Source: Fluviicola taffensis DSM 16823 (lineage in GTDB: Bacteria; Bacteroidota; Bacteroidia; Flavobacteriales_D; Crocinitomicaceae). Taken from it: DNA of 64,000 nucleotides. The notes beneath the pieces are model-generated. The model was not told the origin of the DNA and did not search any database. It saw only the letters and a program-made list of their open reading frames with translations. A program made the position numbers and the translations under genes. The DNA lies in assembly GCF_000194605.1 (NCBI RefSeq), contig NC_015321.1, positions 3,534,001-3,598,000 on the forward strand. The letters are read 5' to 3'. Of this stretch, positions 60,647-64,000 are shown one piece after another; positions within the stretch are counted from its first letter, which is position 1, and each line of letters starts with the position of its first letter.

Positions 60647-61831
60647 ATGGAAGAATCAGAAAACATCTTGTACAACAATCTGAAAGAAGCGTTTATGCTT
60701 CGTGAAGACATTACCTTTTTTAATTTTGGTTCTTTTGGTGCTTGTCCAAAGCCGATTTTTGAAGAGTATCAGCGTTTTCAGCGTGAATTGGAGTACGAAC
60801 CTGTTCAGTTTATTGTAAACAAAGGTCCTGAATATATGAAAGAGAGTCGGGTTCGATTGGCAGAATACTTGACTTGCGATTCGGATGACTTGGTATATGT
60901 TCCGAATCCAACGTATGCAGTGAATATTGTTGCTCGTTCTCTGGATTTGAAAGCTGGAGATGAGGTGTTGAGTACAAATATTGAATACGGTGCTTGCGAT
61001 AGAACTTGGGATTTTTATTGCGCAGAGAAAGGTGCGAAATACATCAAACAAACCATTTCATTGCCTTTGACTTCGAAAGAGGCGTTTTTAAGCGATTTCT
61101 GGAAGGGTTTTAGCGATAAAACGAGATTGGTATTTCTTTCACAAATAACATCGGCTACGGGGTTAATTTTACCTGTAAAAGAGATTTGCGAGGAAGCGAA
61201 GCGAAGAGGAGTATTGGTTTTTATTGACGGGGCTCATGTTCCAGGACATATTCCGCTAAATCTCACAGAGCTAAATGCTGATTTTTATACAGGTGCTTGC
61301 CATAAATGGATGTTAACTCCTAAAGGTTCAAGCTTTTTACATGTGAAATCGGAACATCAAAAACAATTAGATCCGTTGGTTGTGAGTTGGGGTTATAAAT
61401 CTGATTTTCCAAGTCAATCACAGTTTTTGGACTATCATCAATTCAATGGAACGCGCGATTTTTCTGCTTATCTGACGATTCCGAAGGCCATTGCATTTAT
61501 GAAATGGAATAATTGGTTAGGAGAAGCTGAAGATTGTAGGATTCTCGTTCAAAAGTGGCTTCCAAGATTGTGTGAGTTGGTTGGTTCTAAACCTTTGGCT
61601 CCAGTAACGGATGAATTTATTGGTCAAATGGGAAGTATTCCTGTAGAATGCGACAATCCAATTGACTTGAAGAACATTCTCTACAACGAATTCAAAATTG
61701 AAATTCCAGTGATGGTGCAGAACGGACAAGCGTATATTCGTTTTTCGATCAATGTGTTTAATACGGAAGAGGATTTGGTGAGATTGGAAAATGCACTGAA
61801 AGATTTAAAGGAACGCAAATTAATTTTTTAA
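60647..61831 (+). CDS. Class V aminotransferase (isopenicillin-N epimerase-like)
   Basis: 394 aa from ATG 60647. A TTG at 60626 lies within the tandem repeat and is not used as start. PLP fold type I: NPTYAVNIVARSL, LVFLSQITSATGLILPVKEI, Asp in VFIDGAHVPGH (binds the PLP ring nitrogen) and the PLP lysine in GACHKWM. The group is often annotated isopenicillin N epimerase but works on unknown substrates. It is followed by aroK after 9 bases. Confidence 0.85.
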   Translation: MEESENILYNNLKEAFMLREDITFFNFGSFGACPKPIFEEYQRFQRELEYEPVQFIVNKGPEYMKESRVRLAEYLTCDSDDLVYVPNPTYAVNIVARSLDLKAGDEVLSTNIEYGACDRTWDFYCAEKGAKYIKQTISLPLTSKEAFLSDFWKGFSDKTRLVFLSQITSATGLILPVKEICEEAKRRGVLVFIDGAHVPGHIPLNLTELNADFYTGACHKWMLTPKGSSFLHVKSEHQKQLDPLVVSWGYKSDFPSQSQFLDYHQFNGTRDFSAYLTIPKAIAFMKWNNWLGEAEDCRILVQKWLPRLCELVGSKPLAPVTDEFIGQMGSIPVECDNPIDLKNILYNEFKIEIPVMVQNGQAYIRFSINVFNTEEDLVRLENALKDLKERKLIF

Positions 61832-61840
61832 CCGCAAAGA

Positions 61841-62386
61841 ATGGAAGAACGCAAAGATGGGAAGCAACATATCTTCCTAATCGGTTTCATGGGAAGCGGT
61901 AAATCTACCGTTGGTGAATTACTTGCTGAAAGATTGAGCTTGCCCTTTATTGATTCAGATAGAGAAATTGAAAAGTCGGAAGGGAAGTCGATTGACGAAA
62001 TTTTTTCAAGAGAAGGAGAGAAAGCTTTTCGAGATATGGAGCTTAATTTTTTAGTTGAATTAAAGGGGTTAAAACCATCTGTTGTTTCTCTAGGAGGAGG
62101 GCTTCCTGCAATTAATGGAGCTCTTGAATTAATGCATCAATTTGGATTAGTTATTTATTTGAATACGAGTTTATTGACATTGATTCAGCGATTAAAAAAT
62201 GAGAAAGACTTACGACCTTTGTTAAAAGATTTAAGCGATGCTGAATTTCACCCATTTGTGGAAGATTTATTGAGTCAGCGGGTACATTTTTACAAGCAAG
62301 CAAAACTCATTATGCCAAATGAACGAAATTCACCTATTGAATTAGTTGATAAATTAACAAAAGAATTAAATAAACTTAATTATTAG
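61841..62386 (+). CDS. aroK: Shikimate kinase
   Basis: 181 aa. Walker A is GFMGSGKST, the shikimate-binding Asp is in PFIDSDREIEKSEG with SIDEIFSREGEKAFRDMEL (conserved Arg), then VVSLGGGLPA and lid Arg region NEKDLRPLL. It phosphorylates shikimate at the 3-position on the way to chorismate. It is 9 bases after the aminotransferase and probably shares its transcript. Confidence 0.93.
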   Translation: MEERKDGKQHIFLIGFMGSGKSTVGELLAERLSLPFIDSDREIEKSEGKSIDEIFSREGEKAFRDMELNFLVELKGLKPSVVSLGGGLPAINGALELMHQFGLVIYLNTSLLTLIQRLKNEKDLRPLLKDLSDAEFHPFVEDLLSQRVHFYKQAKLIMPNERNSPIELVDKLTKELNKLNY

Positions 62387-62389
62387 TTA

Positions 62390-62989
62390 TTAATCTTCTT
62401 CCTCAATCCCAAAGAAATTAGTGCTATCTCCGTTTGCTTCTCGGTTTAAGAAATAGTAATGAAGACTCGAGTGACCGATGAATAAAAAGAATGCAATCTT
62501 ATCGAAAGTTGTTGTGTCATTGTACCAATAAGAAAAGCCGAGCAAGAACCACATTGAAAGTAAATAAACACCTCCAGAAATCCATATAAAGTATATGAAA
62601 TAGGTTCTTTTTCGCCACTGAAGAGCTAATCCAATAAATATTCCAGTCCAAGTAATTAGCGCAATGTTGTAAAATGTAATGAGGCTGCTTTGAAAATCTG
62701 TTCCAATAAAACCCAAGGCTTGGCCTCGACTTTCAATCAAAGAATGCACATCCAAGCCTTTTTCTTGCTCAATCCACTCGGTATTTGTCAGAACCACATA
62801 TCCAAGGATTATCCAAATCAAAAAAATCAGCCAAATAACGATTCCGAGATAGAAACTTACTTGTGTATAAGCATCAGGTGTTTCTTTTCCAAAGATTAAG
62901 TTACGTAATCGACTTAAAATAGGAATTGGGCTTTCTAAATGAGCCTCAAAATTTTCCCGAAAGGAGTTTTTTTTATCTGAATCCGTCAC
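62390..62989 (-). CDS. Four-helix membrane protein of unknown function (GTG start)
   Basis: 199 aa with a GTG start at 62989. About four membrane segments: FYLGIVIWLIFLIWIILGYV, SLITFYNIALITWTGIFIGL, TYFIYFIWISGGVYLLSMWF, and IAFFLFIGHSSLHYYFL. The C-terminus is acidic. I do not recognise the family. The GTG follows the -7 element TAAATTCG (62994-63001, minus) by 4 bases. It is convergent with aroK and divergent from the transglutaminase-like gene. Confidence 0.65.
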   Translation of the reverse strand: MTDSDKKNSFRENFEAHLESPIPILSRLRNLIFGKETPDAYTQVSFYLGIVIWLIFLIWIILGYVVLTNTEWIEQEKGLDVHSLIESRGQALGFIGTDFQSSLITFYNIALITWTGIFIGLALQWRKRTYFIYFIWISGGVYLLSMWFLLGFSYWYNDTTTFDKIAFFLFIGHSSLHYYFLNREANGDSTNFFGIEEED

Positions 62990-62993
62990 TCAA

Positions 62994-63011
62994 CGAATTT
63001 AACTAATTTCG
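62994..63011. promoter_or_regulatory. Back-to-back divergent -7 elements
   Basis: TAAATTCG (62994-63001, minus) and TAATTTCG (63004-63011, plus) lie side by side in a 26-base gap. Each is 4 bases before its start codon (GTG 62989, ATG 63016). Both have C for T at the seventh position of TAnnTTTG. Any -33 elements must lie inside the opposite gene. Confidence 0.5.
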
Positions 63012-63015
63012 TAGA

Positions 63016-63702
63016 ATGAATGAGTATCTATCCAAGGAAAAATGGAATGAATATTTGGTTGAAACGGAGCAAATGAACTTTTCTAGCCCAGAAGTTCAAG
63101 CCTTCATACAAACGATTCCGCGTTTTCCGGATTCAGTTTCACAGGCAGTAGCGATTTATGAAACTGTCCGCGATTCATTTTTATATGATCCATATCACTT
63201 GGATTTGCGACCAGAATTCTTGAAAGCGAGTATTGTAGCTAATAAAAACAGAGCTTGGTGTGTTGAAAAATCACTTTTGGCGGCTGCTTGTTTTCGTTTT
63301 TTTGGTTACCCAGCCAGATTGGGTTTTGGTATTGTGAAAAATCATATTGGAGTAGAAAAACTAAAATCCTATTTGAAAAGGGATGAAATTGTTTTTCATG
63401 GCTATGTGGGAATTTGGCTTGAAGGAAAATGGAGTAAATGTACGCCTGCTTTCGATCCTCGGATTTGTAAGTTAAGCGGAGTTCCTTTGTTAGAGTGGGA
63501 TGGAAGGAGTGATTCTCTTTTTCAGGCATATGTTGAAAATACTCAGTTTATGGAGTACATCCATTTTTATGGTGAATTTGAGGATGTTCCTTTTAAGCTG
63601 ATGCATGCCGAAATGCAAAAGTATTATCCTGATTTGTTTGAAAATCCAATTGCTTCTAAAGCATTCTCATTTCATTTTGATCCAAAATTTGTATCAATCT
63701 AA
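63016..63702 (+). CDS. Transglutaminase-like (cysteine protease-fold) protein
   Basis: 228 aa, no signal peptide. The core follows the transglutaminase pattern: Cys in KNRAWCVEKSLLAAACFRFF, GYPARLGFGIVKNH, His in FHGYVGIWLEGKWSKCTPAF and Asp in the following DPRICK. The family hydrolyses or transfers amide bonds in peptides. The substrate is unknown. It appears leaderless. Confidence 0.8.
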   Translation: MNEYLSKEKWNEYLVETEQMNFSSPEVQAFIQTIPRFPDSVSQAVAIYETVRDSFLYDPYHLDLRPEFLKASIVANKNRAWCVEKSLLAAACFRFFGYPARLGFGIVKNHIGVEKLKSYLKRDEIVFHGYVGIWLEGKWSKCTPAFDPRICKLSGVPLLEWDGRSDSLFQAYVENTQFMEYIHFYGEFEDVPFKLMHAEMQKYYPDLFENPIASKAFSFHFDPKFVSI

Positions 63703-63827
63703 TCGAATTTGAAAATTTCCAAATTCCCGAATTCGCAAATTCTCGTGTTCACAAAGATATGAACAGATTTATATTTAAGTTATTGATAATCATTATATTG
63801 ATGTTTCAATGTGATTTAGTAATTTTC

Positions 63828-64000
63828 TTAAACCTCTACTTTCCCATTCGAAATAGGTAGTTCTAATTTCGAGTTTCTCACTTTTACGAATTTGGGTTCC
63901 AAAATTAAAAATGTGCAGTCATCCGTTTGTTCGCCTTCTCCCTTCCAGAAAGCAAACTGATTCATGAGTCGGTTGTATAAAACACTGCTGGATTGGTTGT
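63828..64000 (-). CDS. C-terminal end of a PP2C/SpoIIE-like phosphatase or similar protein, cut by the window edge
   Basis: The minus-strand frame is open from the right edge to TAA at 63828-63830 (~57 residues). RLMNQFAFWKGEGEQTDDCT followed by FLIL resembles the end of PP2C/SpoIIE phosphatases, where E-Q-T-D-D carries the metal-binding Asp pair. The rest lies outside the window. Confidence 0.45.
   Translation of the reverse strand, partial: NQSSSVLYNRLMNQFAFWKGEGEQTDDCTFLILEPKFVKVRNSKLELPISNGKVEV

Noticed and set aside
60656-61051. A 131-codon open frame on the minus strand
   Set aside because: It is opposite the class V aminotransferase, and its low-complexity Ile/Phe/Arg composition is that of an antisense frame.
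63761-63862. A 33-codon frame with a hydrophobic start and a Cys, like a tiny lipoprotein
   Set aside because: It overlaps the end of the PP2C-like frame on the other strand, has no promoter, and the sequence after the Cys is not distinctive.
1-64000. tRNA, rRNA, insertion sequence or prophage
   Set aside because: No cloverleaf, rRNA-like stretch, transposase or phage structural gene was seen on reading. A dedicated RNA or mobile-element search was not possible.

Overview
The window looks like chromosomal DNA of a Bacteroidota bacterium of the order Flavobacteriales; Fluviicola/Crocinitomicaceae is my best guess from general similarity. Supporting signs are A+T-rich DNA, the TAnnTTTG type of -7 promoter element, no Shine-Dalgarno pattern, type IX secretion (T9SS) cargo with type A and type B C-terminal domains, PorP/SprF and PorE-like proteins, and a cbb3 oxidase operon with fused CcoN-CcoO. 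No rRNA, tRNA, CRISPR array, insertion sequence or prophage was recognised.

Layout. 0-7.6 kb: an envelope/general-stress island with a CsbD-like protein, two paralogous coiled-coil lipoproteins, an outer-membrane beta-barrel, three tiny lmo0937-type membrane proteins (too short for most gene callers), YtxH, a cupin and three paralogous AraC regulators with a degenerate HMA-like N-terminus. Six promoters here share one rigid architecture, TGTAA(C/T)-N15-TGTAAT-N24-CTTTG. One of the six stands in front of a decayed dps gene. 7.6-13.7 kb: aldehyde dehydrogenase, small secreted proteins, an NTF2/GNAT pair with a 30-codon nitrilase remnant, a Kazal inhibitor, an M28 peptidase and a truncated MepA-like fragment. 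13.8-17.2 kb: a T9SS subtilase broken by an in-frame TGA, and a second T9SS cargo protein. 17.4-20.7 kb: rplS, then a Zn-protease/RimK/AstE-like/SpoU operon.

20.9-34.7 kb: a T9SS surface module. Two giant IgGFc-binding/PKD proteins with type B domains are each followed by a PorP/SprF gene, then a PorE-like OmpA protein, with a second PorE-like gene on the other strand. 34.9-39.4 kb: methyltransferases, DUF1569, a six-repeat protein of the 7(1)-knot (DUF6150) type and a GNAT-nitrilase fusion. 39.6-42.1 kb: an A+T-rich accessory island with a SecB-like chaperone, an unknown 93-aa protein, a possible ADP-ribosyltransferase-like toxin and a RelA/SpoT synthetase with a zinc ribbon. It resembles a toxin-antitoxin-chaperone locus and is the best candidate for an undescribed system. 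42.2-43.7 kb: an ECF sigma factor and its likely anti-sigma factor.

43.7-56.3 kb: the complete cbb3 oxidase set (ccoS-ccoNO-ccoQ-ccoP-ccoG-ccoH-safE-like), a DEAD-box helicase, ccoI, hemN and a divergent Crp/Fnr regulator. FNR-like boxes lie between hemN and fnr and upstream of ccoS, suggesting one oxygen-responsive unit. 56.3-64 kb: a DUF2723-like lipoprotein, a HugZ-like protein, peptidase T, an octamer tandem repeat in front of a class V aminotransferase, shikimate kinase, a divergent membrane-protein/transglutaminase pair with apparently leaderless promoters, and the 3' end of a PP2C-like gene cut by the window edge.

Functions are read from motifs and remembered family patterns. No database search was run.
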